NCBI RefSeq assembly: GCF_900090315.1
Contig: NZ_FMHZ01000002.1
Span: forward strand, 4,000,501-4,064,500
Direction: 5' to 3'
DNA length: 64,000 nucleotides
Source: Micromonospora citrea
GTDB taxonomy: Bacteria > Actinomycetota > Actinomycetes > Mycobacteriales > Micromonosporaceae
Part shown: positions 47,715-56,754 of the stretch, piece after piece
Position numbering within the stretch: position 1 is the first letter of the stretch
How the letters are laid out: every line of letters starts with the position of its first letter
The notes under the pieces: model-generated
The model's database searches: none
What the model was told of the DNA's origin: nothing
What the model saw: only the letters and a program-made list of their open reading frames with translations
Position numbers and translations under genes: made by a program

Positions 47715-50363
47715 TCACCCCCGCGCCGCGCGCACGGCGGCGTACGCGTCGACCAGGCCGGCGCCGGTGATGTTCGCGTCGCCGCCGCAGGTGTCCGCCC
47801 GGGAGGCGTACGTCGCCTCGGCCCGGGTCACGGTGTCCCGCAGGATCTGCCGGGTCCGGGGCAGGTCGCCCACCAGCGCCGGGTTGGCCGACCACATCAG
47901 CGCCACCACGCCGGCCACCTGGGGGGTCGCCATCGACGTGCCGCTGAGCGAGTCGTACCCGCCGCCGGGCATCGCCGACAGCACCTCGTCTCCGGGGGCG
48001 ACCAGGTCCGGCTTGGCCGCCCCCGGCACCGGCCCCCGGGACGAGAAGCTGGTCACCCGGCGCTGCCGGTCGACCGCGCCGACCGTCAGCACGTCCTCGT
48101 ACGGCGCGGGCGGGTCGTCGATCGAGCCGCAGTACGGGCCGGTGTTGCCGGCGGCGGCGACCATCAGGATGCCGGCGGCGTCCAGGGCGGCGGTGGCCGG
48201 GCGGAGCGCCCGCGGGTCGCAGCCCTCGATCGCCGGGCAGCCCCACGAGTTGGTCAGGATGTCGGGGGCGCGCGCCGGCCGCCCGTCGGTGAACGGGTCG
48301 CCGCCGGTCGGGAAGGGTGCCAGCATGAACTGCAGGCAGTCCAGGTAGTAGCCGGGGCTGCCCAGGTTGCGGTCCAGGTTGACGCAGCCCACCCACTGCG
48401 CGCCCGGGGCCACCCCGATCCCCCCTCGGCCCACCGCGCTGCCCACCGTGTGGGTGCCGTGCCCGCCCTGGTCGGTCGGCGACCGGGTGCCGTCCCACGG
48501 GTCGTACCAGGAGTCGTCGCCGCCCCGGAATCCGCCGGCCAGCGCCGGGTGCCCGCCGTCCACGCCGGAGTCCGAGCTGCCCACGACGACGCCGGAGCCG
48601 TCCACGCCGAGCTGCGACCAGACGCGGTCCGCGCCGATCATCCTGATGTTCCACTCCGGGCCGGCCGGCGCGGGCGCGGTGCCGCGACTGCGGCCGGCCG
48701 GCGCGGGCAGGGGCCGCACCCGCTGGCTGACCAGCACCCGGGCCACCTCCGGCCGGCGCGACAGCCAGGCCCGCACCGCCGGCCCGCCGTCCACCTCGAC
48801 CGCGTTGACCAGGTAGTAGGGGGTGTGGTCCAGCCGCAGCCGGCGCAGGTCCCGGCGCAGGCCGGCCTGGGTCCGCTCGGCCGTGTCGACGAGCCGCCGG
48901 TAGACCTCGCCGGCCCGCGCGTCCCGGCCGGCCCGGCCGGTCGCCGCCGGGACGCCGCTCAGGTCGGCCTGCTCGCGCAGCACCACGAACAACCGCTCGC
49001 CGTGCAGGCCGGGCTGGCCGGCGCCGACGGCCACCACGCCGACCGCGACCAGCAGTGCGACGGCGGTCACCGCGGCCACCCGCCGGCTCGGTCGCCGGCT
49101 GCGCGGCCGGGCCAGCAGCACGCCGTACGCCACGGCGAGCACGGCCGCGACGGCGAGCCCGGCGCCGGCGGCGGCCGCCACCCAGAACGGCACGTCGCGG
49201 GTGGCGGCCAGGACGAGGGTGATCTCCTCGGGATCGGTGAAGGCCAGCGGGCCGAACACGGCGAGCCCGACCAGCCAGCGGGTCGCGGCGCGCCCGCCGC
49301 CCGGCCCGGCGGTGCCCGGCGCGCCGGCGTGGGTGGCGTCCGGCGGGCCGGCATGGGGGGTGCCCCACGGGGCGGCGTGGGTGGCGTCCGGCGGGCCTCC
49401 GTGGGCGGTGCCCGGCGCGCCGGCGTGTGGGGTGGCGTCCGGTGGGCCGGCGTGGGAGGTGCCCGGTGGGCCGGCGTGTGGGGTGGTGCCCGGCGGGCCT
49501 CCGTGGGCGGTGCCCGGTGGGCCGGCCGGAGTGGCGGCGGCCGGCCGGCGGGCCGCCGCGTGCAGGGCCGCCAGCGCGAAGCCGGCCGGCGGCAGCGTCA
49601 GCAGCAGGGGAAGCTGGGCGCCGGACTGCCCGACCCCGGCGGCGAGCAGCAGCAGAGCGACCCCGGCGACGAGCCCGCCGACCAGCACCAGCCGGGCCGG
49701 CCGGGGCGGCTCGCCCAGGGTGAAGCGGGTCCAGAAGGCGTCGTCCAGCAGCTCCCCGGCCAACGCCCCGAGGGCCGCGGCGGCGAGCCCGGCGAGCACC
49801 GTCTCCAGCAGGCCGCCCAGCGCCCCCAGCCAGACCCAGGGCAGCAGCAGAGCCAGCCCGCCGGCCGCCCCGAGCAGGGTGACGGTCGGGGCGGTCGCCC
49901 GGGCCGGCCGGCCGTCCTGCGAGCGGCGGGCGACCGCCCGCAGGACGAGGGCCGCCAGGGCCGCGGCGGCGGCCAGCGCGGCGAGGTACGCCTCGTGGTG
50001 CACCGGCGGGACCGCCCGGAGCAGCCCCAGCGCGCCGAGCACGAGCGCCGCCGCCAGCCAGGCCCGGCCGGTGGCGCGGACCGCCGCCGAGCGGGGCAGC
50101 AGGGCGAGCGCCAGCGCGGGCGCGCCGACCAGCAGCACGGTGAACAGCACCGTCGCCGGCCACAGCCACACCACGCGGTCCAGCCCGGAGGCCAGCATGA
50201 TCTGGTCGGTCAGCCACCCGCCGAGCTGGCCGACCAGGACGAACCCGACCGCCCAGCAGCCGGCCGCCACCGCCGCCACCACCGCCCACGGACTCGACCG
50301 GGCCGGAGCGGCCAGCGGGAACGGGGCGGGCTGGCGAGCGGGAAACGGGGGGCCGACCTCCAT
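47715..50363 (-). CDS. Membrane-embedded subtilisin-like serine protease (S8)
   Basis: An 882-residue protein. The N-terminal ~480 residues carry about ten hydrophobic helices, interrupted at about 280-370 by a Gly/Pro/His/Ala repeat linker (HAGPPGT, HAGPPDAT units). A short inhibitor-like segment (VEVDGGPAVRAWLSRRPEVA) precedes the S8 domain, with Asp in VVVGSSDSGVDGGHPAL, His in GGHGTHTVGSAVG, oxyanion Asn in MVAAAGNTGP and Ser in LSGTSMATPQVAG. The protease must face outward or inward beside the membrane; no cleavable signal is seen. ATG 50363 is chosen. The substrate is unknown. Confidence 0.88.
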   Translation of the reverse strand: MEVGPPFPARQPAPFPLAAPARSSPWAVVAAVAAGCWAVGFVLVGQLGGWLTDQIMLASGLDRVVWLWPATVLFTVLLVGAPALALALLPRSAAVRATGRAWLAAALVLGALGLLRAVPPVHHEAYLAALAAAAALAALVLRAVARRSQDGRPARATAPTVTLLGAAGGLALLLPWVWLGALGGLLETVLAGLAAAALGALAGELLDDAFWTRFTLGEPPRPARLVLVGGLVAGVALLLLAAGVGQSGAQLPLLLTLPPAGFALAALHAAARRPAAATPAGPPGTAHGGPPGTTPHAGPPGTSHAGPPDATPHAGAPGTAHGGPPDATHAAPWGTPHAGPPDATHAGAPGTAGPGGGRAATRWLVGLAVFGPLAFTDPEEITLVLAATRDVPFWVAAAAGAGLAVAAVLAVAYGVLLARPRSRRPSRRVAAVTAVALLVAVGVVAVGAGQPGLHGERLFVVLREQADLSGVPAATGRAGRDARAGEVYRRLVDTAERTQAGLRRDLRRLRLDHTPYYLVNAVEVDGGPAVRAWLSRRPEVARVLVSQRVRPLPAPAGRSRGTAPAPAGPEWNIRMIGADRVWSQLGVDGSGVVVGSSDSGVDGGHPALAGGFRGGDDSWYDPWDGTRSPTDQGGHGTHTVGSAVGRGGIGVAPGAQWVGCVNLDRNLGSPGYYLDCLQFMLAPFPTGGDPFTDGRPARAPDILTNSWGCPAIEGCDPRALRPATAALDAAGILMVAAAGNTGPYCGSIDDPPAPYEDVLTVGAVDRQRRVTSFSSRGPVPGAAKPDLVAPGDEVLSAMPGGGYDSLSGTSMATPQVAGVVALMWSANPALVGDLPRTRQILRDTVTRAEATYASRADTCGGDANITGAGLVDAYAAVRAARG

Positions 50364-50426
50364 GCCCCAGACAGTACGGCGCGGACGGCGTGTGGCCGGA
50401 GCGGCCACGACGGTTACCGTGGACGG

Positions 50427-52259
50427 GTGCGAGACCCCAACGTGTCCCGAACCGCGGCCAGCCAGCTCTCCCCGGAGCGGCGGGCCGCCGACCTGCGCCG
50501 CCTGCGGGCCGAACGCTTCGACGTGCTGGTCATCGGCGGCGGGGTGACCGGGGCCGGCGCCGCCCTGGACGCGGCCTCGCGCGGGCTGAAGGTGGCCCTG
50601 GTCGAGGCGCGCGACTTCGCCGCCGGCACCTCCAGCCGCTCCAGCAAGCTGATCCACGGCGGCCTGCGCTACCTGGAGCAGTTGGAGTTCCACCTGGTGC
50701 ACGAGGCGCTCACCGAGCGCGGGCTGCTCGCCACCCGGCTCGCGCCCCACCTGGTGCGGCCGGTGCCGATCCTGGTCCCGCTGCCCGGCGGGCGGGGCGT
50801 ACGCGACCTGCCCGCCCGGCTGTTCCGCCGCTCCTACTACGGCGCGGGCGTGGCCGCGTACGACGCCTTCGCCGGGCTCCTCGGCGGCGGGCGGGGCATG
50901 CCGCTGCACCGCCACCTGACGCGCGAGGGCGCCCGCCGGGTCTTCCCCAGCCTGCGCGCCGACGCGCTGGCCGGCGCGATCCGCTACTACGACGGGCAGG
51001 TCGACGACGCCCGGCTGGTGGTGACCCTGGCCCGCACCGCCGCCAGCCTCGGCGCGACCGTGGTGACCAGCGCCCGGGCGGTCGGGCTGATGCGGCAGGC
51101 CCGCGAGGTCACCGGCGTCCGCGTCCGCGACCTGGAGGCGCCCGCCGGCTCCCCGGACGCCGAGTTCGAGGTACGCGCCCGCACGGTCATCGCCGCCACC
51201 GGCGTGTGGAGCGACGACATGTCACGGATGCTGAACGACGTCGGGCTGCGCCCCGGCATCCGGGTGCGGGCCTCCAAGGGGGTCCACCTGGTGGTGCCCC
51301 GGTCGGCGATCACCGGCGAGGCCGGGCTCATCCTGCGTACGGCGACCAGCGTGCTCTTCGTCATCCCGTGGGGCGGCCACTGGATCATCGGCACCACCGA
51401 CACCGACTGGCGGCTGGACCGGTCGCACCCGTCCGCCTCCGCCCGGGACATCGAATACCTGCTGGAACAGGTCAACACGGTGCTGGACCGGCCGCTCACC
51501 ACGGCCGACATCGAGGGCGTCTACGCCGGGCTGCGGCCCCTGCTGGCCGGCGAGGCCGACTCCACCTCGAAGCTGTCCCGCGAGCACGCAGTCTTCGAGC
51601 CGATGCTCGGGCTGCTGCTGGTCGCCGGCGGCAAGTACACGACGTACCGGGTGATGGCCTCGGACGTGGTCGACCGGGCCGCCCACCGGCTCGGCGCCGT
51701 ACGCCCCTCGCGGACCGCCGACCTGCCGCTGCTCGGCGCGGACGGCTACCCGGCGATGTGGCGGGACCGGGCGGACCTGGCCCGCCGCCACGGCGTGCCG
51801 GTCGGGGTGGTCGAGCACCTGCTGGAGCGCTACGGCACCCTCACCCTCGACCTGCTCGCGCTGATCGACGTCGACCCGCTGCTCGCCTCCCCGCTGGCCG
51901 GCGCCCCTGAATACCTGGCCGCCGAGGTGACGTACGCGGCCCGCGCCGAGGGGGCGCTGCACCTGGAGGACGTGCTCACCCGGCGGACCCGGATCTCCTT
52001 CGAGACCGCCCACCGGGGCCTGGAGTCGGTCGGGCACGCCGCCGAGCTGATGGGCGCCGTGCTCGGCTGGGACGAGGCCACCCGGGCCCGCGAGGTGGAG
52101 CACTACCGGGCGCGGGTGGAGGCGGAACGGCAGTCCCAGCTGATGCCCGACGACGCCACGGCGGACGCCGCCCGGCTCGGCGCGCCCGACGTCCGGGGTT
52201 TCGCGGCCGACCGGGGCTCGGACGACGATCCGGTCGAACTACCGTCCTCGTCCCGCTGA
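50427..52259 (+). CDS. glpD: Glycerol-3-phosphate dehydrogenase (FAD, GlpD type)
   Basis: A 610-residue flavoprotein oxidising sn-glycerol-3-phosphate to dihydroxyacetone phosphate at the membrane, passing electrons to quinone. The FAD motif is VLVIGGGVTGAGAALDAASR (about 32-51). RSSKLIHGGLRYLEQLEFHL, GTTDTDWRLDRSHPSASARD and VAGGKYTTYRVMA are GlpD signatures, and a C-terminal GlpD helical domain follows. GTG 50427 is 6 nt after the -10 box TACCGT (50415-50420), consistent with leaderless transcription. No glpF or glpK is adjacent. Confidence 0.95.
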   Translation: MRDPNVSRTAASQLSPERRAADLRRLRAERFDVLVIGGGVTGAGAALDAASRGLKVALVEARDFAAGTSSRSSKLIHGGLRYLEQLEFHLVHEALTERGLLATRLAPHLVRPVPILVPLPGGRGVRDLPARLFRRSYYGAGVAAYDAFAGLLGGGRGMPLHRHLTREGARRVFPSLRADALAGAIRYYDGQVDDARLVVTLARTAASLGATVVTSARAVGLMRQAREVTGVRVRDLEAPAGSPDAEFEVRARTVIAATGVWSDDMSRMLNDVGLRPGIRVRASKGVHLVVPRSAITGEAGLILRTATSVLFVIPWGGHWIIGTTDTDWRLDRSHPSASARDIEYLLEQVNTVLDRPLTTADIEGVYAGLRPLLAGEADSTSKLSREHAVFEPMLGLLLVAGGKYTTYRVMASDVVDRAAHRLGAVRPSRTADLPLLGADGYPAMWRDRADLARRHGVPVGVVEHLLERYGTLTLDLLALIDVDPLLASPLAGAPEYLAAEVTYAARAEGALHLEDVLTRRTRISFETAHRGLESVGHAAELMGAVLGWDEATRAREVEHYRARVEAERQSQLMPDDATADAARLGAPDVRGFAADRGSDDDPVELPSSSR

Positions 52260-52343
52260 CCGATCCCTCCACCCACCCTGCCGTCGACCCCCGACCGCTC
52301 AGCCGGTTACGACGCCGCCCGGGGCGGGGGTACGTTCCGGCTC

Positions 52344-52874
52344 GTGCCATCCGCTCCCCGGTCGCGTCCGGTTTCCCTGTCCGTCGCAGCCGCGCTGCTG
52401 GTCGCCGCCCTCGCCGGCTGCTCCCTGCCCGGGACCGCCGACGACGAGCCCGGGGCGCGCCCGGCCGGAGCAGGGCCGCAGCCGGGCCCGCTCGGCGCGG
52501 CGACCGCCGAGAAGGGCAAGGTCAGGCTGCTGCAGAGGGTCGGCGCGGAGGGCCGGCTGCGCGCCCTGAACGTGGACTCGGACGGCCGGTGGGAGTGCGT
52601 CGACTGCGCCGGCGACGGGGTGACGTCGACCGGCACGCTCGACCCGGAGCAGGTCTCCCGGCTCCAGGGGCTGCTGGCCGACCCGGGGCTGGCGAGAGAG
52701 ACCGACCAGGCGCGGGCCTACCAGGTCACCTGCATCGGCTCGCTGACCTCCAGCCTGCTGACCTCCGCCGGCCTGATCACGTCGCAGGACTGCCCCGGCG
52801 AGGAGCGCCCGCCGATCGCCAACGAGATCCTGCTGCTGCTCACCCAGGCCACCCCGGCCGAGATCACCGACTGA
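52344..52874 (+). CDS. Secreted lipoprotein of unknown function
   Basis: A 176-residue protein with a signal peptide and lipobox ALAGC (Cys 26), then a Pro/Gly/Ala-rich linker. A mature domain of ~115 residues follows, with VRLLQRVGAEGRLRALNVDS, WECVDCAGDGV and VTCIGSLTSSLL. Its Cys residues could form disulfides. GTG 52344 lies 7 nt after TACGTT (52331-52336), again the leaderless arrangement. It is probably anchored on the outer membrane face. No family recognised. Confidence 0.72.
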   Translation: MPSAPRSRPVSLSVAAALLVAALAGCSLPGTADDEPGARPAGAGPQPGPLGAATAEKGKVRLLQRVGAEGRLRALNVDSDGRWECVDCAGDGVTSTGTLDPEQVSRLQGLLADPGLARETDQARAYQVTCIGSLTSSLLTSAGLITSQDCPGEERPPIANEILLLLTQATPAEITD

Positions 52875-52892
52875 CCGGGGCGCAGGGGCCGG

Positions 52893-54293
52893 TCAGAGGA
52901 CCTTGCCGGGGTTGAGCAGGCCGGTCGGGTCCAGCGCGGCCTTGATCGCCTGGTGCGTCCGGACGCCCACCGGGCCGATCTCGCGGGCCAGCCAGTCCCG
53001 CTTGAGCAGGCCCACGCCGTGCTCGCCGGTGCACGTCCCGCCCAGTTCCAGGCCGAGCCGCATGATCTCGTCGAAGGCGCGCCGGCCGCGTTCGAGGCTC
53101 GCCGGGTCGGCCCGGTCCACCACGATGTTCGGGTGCATGTTGCCGTCGCCGGCGTGGCCGACGACGCCGATGGGCACGTCGCACTCCGCCGCGATCCGCG
53201 CCACCCCGTCGAGCAGCGCCGCCAGCGCGCCCCGGGGCACGGCCACGTCGTCGATGACCAGGCCGCCGTTGCCGCCCGGCCAGGCGTCCGCGGCGAACTT
53301 CTCCATCGCCGGGTGGGCGAGCCGGCGGGCCTGCAACAGGGCCGCCGCCTCCACGGCGTCGGTGGCCGCGTAGACCTCGTCGGCGCCGGCCGCCTCGCAG
53401 ACGGCGGCGAGCCCGGCCAGGTCGTCGGCCGCCCGCGAGCCGGTGTCGGCGGCCGCCAGCAGCAGCGCCTCGGCGTCCGTCCGCAGGCCCATCGGCCGGT
53501 ACGCCTCGATCGCCCGCAGGTGGGTGCGGTCCAGCAGCTCCAGCAGGCTGGGGGAGAGGCCCCGGGCGGCGATCTCGGCGACGGCCGCGCCGGCCGCCGC
53601 GGTGAACGGGAAGACCGCCACCATGGTCAGCGACTCCGCCGGGGCGGGGCGCAGCGCGACGGTCACTTCGGTGATCACGCCGAGGGTGCCCTCGGAGCCG
53701 ACGAAGAGGCTGGTGAGGTCGTAGCCCGCGACCCCCTTGGCCGTCCGCCGGCCGGTGCGCAGCACCTCGCCGGAGGCGAGCACCACCTCCAGGCCGAGCA
53801 CGTACTCGGTGGTGACCCCGTACTTGACGCAGCACATGCCGCCGGCGTTGGTGGCGACGTTGCCGCCGATCGTGGAGGACTCCCACGACCCGGGGTCGGG
53901 CGGATACCAGAGCCCCTGCTTCGCCACGGCGGCGGCGAGCGTCGCGTTGACCACGCCGGGCTGCACCACGGCGATCCGGCTCACCGGGTCGATCTCCAGG
54001 ATCGCGTCCATCGCCACGGTGCTCAGCACCACCGCGCCCTCGACGGCGTTGGCCGCCCCGGCCAGCCCCGTCCGCGCCCCCTGCGGCACCACGGGCACGC
54101 CGTGCCGGCTGGCCGCCCGCAGCACGGCGGACACCTGCCCGGTGTCGCGAGGGCGGACCACCACCAGGGGCGTGCCGGCGGCGCAGAGGTCGGCCTCGTC
54201 CCGCTCGTGCATCCGCAGCAGGTCCGGGTCGGTCAGCACGGCGTCGTCGCCGAGCGCCGCCCGCAGGTCGTCGAGGAGGGGGGATGTGGCCAT
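52893..54293 (-). CDS. FAD-linked 2-hydroxyacid oxidase/dehydrogenase (GlcD/D-lactate type)
   Basis: A 466-residue protein of the FAD_binding_4/FAD-oxidase C family. It shows VVVRPRDTGQVSAVLRAASR, PQGARTGLAGAANA (FAD pyrophosphate loop), GSWESSTIGGNVATNAGG, and VGVVGHAGDGNMHPNIVVD, and ends GTCTGEHGVGLLKRDWL and LDPTGLLNPGKVL. These are hallmarks of glycolate oxidase subunit GlcD and D-lactate dehydrogenases that reduce an acceptor after oxidising a 2-hydroxyacid. ATG 54293 is 7 nt downstream of the -10 box TAGCCT (54306-54301). Confidence 0.92.
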   Translation of the reverse strand: MATSPLLDDLRAALGDDAVLTDPDLLRMHERDEADLCAAGTPLVVVRPRDTGQVSAVLRAASRHGVPVVPQGARTGLAGAANAVEGAVVLSTVAMDAILEIDPVSRIAVVQPGVVNATLAAAVAKQGLWYPPDPGSWESSTIGGNVATNAGGMCCVKYGVTTEYVLGLEVVLASGEVLRTGRRTAKGVAGYDLTSLFVGSEGTLGVITEVTVALRPAPAESLTMVAVFPFTAAAGAAVAEIAARGLSPSLLELLDRTHLRAIEAYRPMGLRTDAEALLLAAADTGSRAADDLAGLAAVCEAAGADEVYAATDAVEAAALLQARRLAHPAMEKFAADAWPGGNGGLVIDDVAVPRGALAALLDGVARIAAECDVPIGVVGHAGDGNMHPNIVVDRADPASLERGRRAFDEIMRLGLELGGTCTGEHGVGLLKRDWLAREIGPVGVRTHQAIKAALDPTGLLNPGKVL

Positions 54294-54360
54294 GCCGCCG
54301 AGGCTACGGTCGGCCGCGCGCGGCCGACAACCGGCTCTCGCGCCGGGTAGCTTGGCCCGC

Positions 54361-54693
54361 ATGCTCTATCTGGACCGGCCCGCCTGGCCGTGGCGGGGGC
54401 GGCTCTGGTCCCACCTGATCAGCGACGTCTCCCACGCCGAGCTGCACGTCTTCGCCGAGGCGCTGGGGGTGCCCCGCCGGGGCTTCGACCGGGACCACTA
54501 CGACATCCCCGCCGACCGCTTCGCCATGGCGGTCTGGTTGGGCGCCCGGGTGGTGCCGAGCCGCGAACTGGTGCGCCTGCTCCGGCAGGCCGGCCTGCGC
54601 CGCCCCAAGCACCTCGCCCGTCCGCGCCCGCCACGAACCTCCACCCCCGCCGCGAGCAGTCCGGCCCGCGATCCTGTGCTGCCCGCGCGGTGA
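54361..54693 (+). CDS. DUF4031 domain protein
   Basis: A 110-residue protein. The first ~80 residues are the DUF4031 domain: MLYLDRPAWPWRGRLWSHL, DVSHAELHVFAEALGVPRRG, and FDRDHYDIPADRF. A Pro/Ser/Arg-rich tail follows. The domain is widespread in actinobacteria and has no assigned function. ATG 54361 is exactly 7 nt after the -10 box TAGCTT (54348-54353), so the transcript is probably leaderless. It diverges from the FAD oxidase gene, and the two -10 boxes are only about 40 bp apart. Confidence 0.85.
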   Translation: MLYLDRPAWPWRGRLWSHLISDVSHAELHVFAEALGVPRRGFDRDHYDIPADRFAMAVWLGARVVPSRELVRLLRQAGLRRPKHLARPRPPRTSTPAASSPARDPVLPAR

Positions 54694-54753
54694 TCCGCCG
54701 CCCCCGCCGGGGTCGTGACCGCGCGACCGCCGCACGCGCAGGGGCCGCGCGGT

Positions 54754-55389
54754 TCAGCGGAGGGCGGTGAGCTCGCGGGCGAGGTTGGCGCGGGCGGGTG
54801 CCTCCCAGCGCGCGGCCAGCGGCGGCAGCCGGAACAGCGCCGGCAGGGCGAGCAGACCTTCGAGCACCAGCGCGCGGCCGGCCCGGAAGGCCGCGTCCGG
54901 CACGTGCGCGTACTCCCGGCGGATCGCGGCGGCGTAGCGGTCGTACGCCTCGGGCGGCGCGGCCAGGACGGCGAGGTCGGCGTCGCAGAGCAGCGCCCCG
55001 TCGGCGTCGCCCGGCTCGACGGCGTGCCCGGCGGTGAGCAGCACCAGCCGGCGCACCTCGGCCACGGCGTCGGCCGGCAGCCCCGACCGGGTGAGCAGGG
55101 CGTCGGCGAGCGCCGCGCTGTCCCGCTCGTTGGCGTCGCCCGCGGCGCGCGGATCGTAGACCGCGTCGTGACACCAGGCCGCGAGCCGTACCAGGTCCGG
55201 TCGCGCGGCGGCCGGGGCGTGCGCGTCGACCACGTCGAGGACGGCGGTCAGGTGGGCGACGGTGTGGTGGTGCCGGTGGGGCTCCCGCCAGCGGGCCAGC
55301 AGCTCGGCGCCGACCCGGTCCCGCTCCGCCGCGTCGGTCGCCCCGGCGCCCCGGGCCGCGGCCCGCCACCGGTCGAGAAGGTCAGCCAC
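54754..55389 (-). CDS. HD-domain metal-dependent phosphohydrolase-like protein
   Basis: A 211-residue helical HD protein. Metal ligands are visible as REPHRHHHTVAHLTAVLDVV, AAWCHDAVYDP (HD pair), and ANERDSAALADALL with a later DADLAVL Asp. It closely resembles the small predicted metal-dependent HD phosphohydrolases that act on nucleotides. GTG 55389 is 7 nt after CAGACT (55402-55397), the same hexamer and distance as at the GNAT gene at 7979. Substrate unknown. Confidence 0.87.
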   Translation of the reverse strand: MADLLDRWRAAARGAGATDAAERDRVGAELLARWREPHRHHHTVAHLTAVLDVVDAHAPAAARPDLVRLAAWCHDAVYDPRAAGDANERDSAALADALLTRSGLPADAVAEVRRLVLLTAGHAVEPGDADGALLCDADLAVLAAPPEAYDRYAAAIRREYAHVPDAAFRAGRALVLEGLLALPALFRLPPLAARWEAPARANLARELTALR

Positions 55390-55436
55390 GCGGTCGAGTC
55401 TGCCGCACCGCCGCCACCGGCGAGGATTCAGCCGGT

Positions 55437-56720
55437 GTGGCGCGGGTAGTCCCGGCCATGGCCGTGGCCCGGGACCGTCGTGACTCGCGGGTGCGGCGCG
55501 CCATCCGCCGCGACGGCGGGGTGGACGTCGACGGGGCCCGCATCGCCGACGCGATGGAGAAATTGCGGCACCGGGGCAGGGCGACCCTGCAGGACCGGCT
55601 GCACCGGGTGCGGATGGCGGGGGGCCTGGCGGTGCAGGCCGGTCTCGCGGCCGGGCTGTCCTGGCTGGCGGCGCACGAACTGCTCGGCAACCCGGAGCCG
55701 GTCTTCGCCCCGATCTCCGCGGTCGGCACCCTCGCCGCGTCGGTCGGGCAGCGGCTCCGGCGCACCGTCGAGCTGATCGCCGGGGTGGCCGTCGGCGTCG
55801 CCGTCGGCGACTTCCTCATCTACCTGGTCGGCACCGGTGCGTGGCAGCTCGGCCTCGTGGTGACCGCGGCGATCGTGCTGACCGTCTTCGCCGGCGCCAG
55901 CGTGTCCATCGTCATCCAGGCGGCGGCGACGGCCGTGCTGATCGTCACGCTGAGTCCGAAGACCGAGAACCTGGAGATTCCCCGGTTCGTCGACGCGTTC
56001 GTCGGCGGCGGGATCGCGTTGCTGGTCACCTCGATCCTGCTGCCGCTCAATCCGTTACGGGTGATCAACCGGGCCGCCCGGCCGGCGCTGGACCTGCTCG
56101 CCGGGCAGCTCGACACGGCCGCGGAGGCCCTGCGGGAGCGCGACCGGGACAAGGCGCAGCGGGCGCTGGACCGGCTGCGGAACAACCAGGAGGAGCTGAC
56201 CGCGTTCTCCGAGGCGATCGAGGGCGCGAAGGAGACCGCCATCCTCTCGCCCGCCCGGTGGCACCGGCGCGACGAACTCACCCACTACGCCGAGGCCAGC
56301 GAGCCGATCGACCGGGCGATGCGCAACGCGGGCACGCTGATCCGGCGCGCCGTCACCCTGATCGAGGACGAGGAACCCGTCCCGGAGCCGATGCCGGACG
56401 CGGTGGCCCACCTCGCCGAGTCGGTACGCACGCTCAAGCACGAGTTCGCCGTCGGCGAGGAACCCGAGCAGGCGCGGGAGCGGGCGCTGCGCGCGGTCAG
56501 CGAGGCCGGTCGGGCGTACGCCGAGGGGGTCGGCTTCTCGGGGAGCGTGGTGATCGCGCAGGTGCGCACCACGGCCAGCGACCTGATGGTGGCCTCCGGG
56601 ATCAGCCAGGAGGAGGCGAACCGCCTGGTCCGGCAGTCCTTCGGCGACCAGGAGCGGCCGAGCGGCCCCGCCGAGCCGGACACCGGCCCCAAGCAGCCCG
56701 CCACACCCCCGCTCGGCTGA
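55437..56720 (+). CDS. FUSC-family (aromatic acid exporter-like) membrane protein
   Basis: A 427-residue protein. After a basic N-terminus, helices at about 60-200 show the FUSC pattern VFAPISAVGTLAASVGQRLR, RTVELIAGVAVGVAVGDFLI, and ASVSIVIQAAATAVLIVTLS. The C-terminal half (220-400) is a long cytoplasmic helical part with RDKAQRALDRLRNNQEELTA, ending Pro/Gly-rich. FUSC proteins include aromatic-acid efflux pumps, but many are uncharacterised. GTG 55437 is given; ATG 55458 is an equally possible start. Confidence 0.85.
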   Translation: MARVVPAMAVARDRRDSRVRRAIRRDGGVDVDGARIADAMEKLRHRGRATLQDRLHRVRMAGGLAVQAGLAAGLSWLAAHELLGNPEPVFAPISAVGTLAASVGQRLRRTVELIAGVAVGVAVGDFLIYLVGTGAWQLGLVVTAAIVLTVFAGASVSIVIQAAATAVLIVTLSPKTENLEIPRFVDAFVGGGIALLVTSILLPLNPLRVINRAARPALDLLAGQLDTAAEALRERDRDKAQRALDRLRNNQEELTAFSEAIEGAKETAILSPARWHRRDELTHYAEASEPIDRAMRNAGTLIRRAVTLIEDEEPVPEPMPDAVAHLAESVRTLKHEFAVGEEPEQARERALRAVSEAGRAYAEGVGFSGSVVIAQVRTTASDLMVASGISQEEANRLVRQSFGDQERPSGPAEPDTGPKQPATPPLG

Positions 56721-56754
56721 CCGTGGTGCTGCCGCCCTCGCCCTCCCGGGACGC

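Noticed and set aside
47415..50426. In-frame upstream extension of glpD of about 1000 codons
   Set aside because: The extension is antisense to the subtilase and low-complexity; the GlpD fold starts at 50427 and a -10 box lies 6 nt before that codon.
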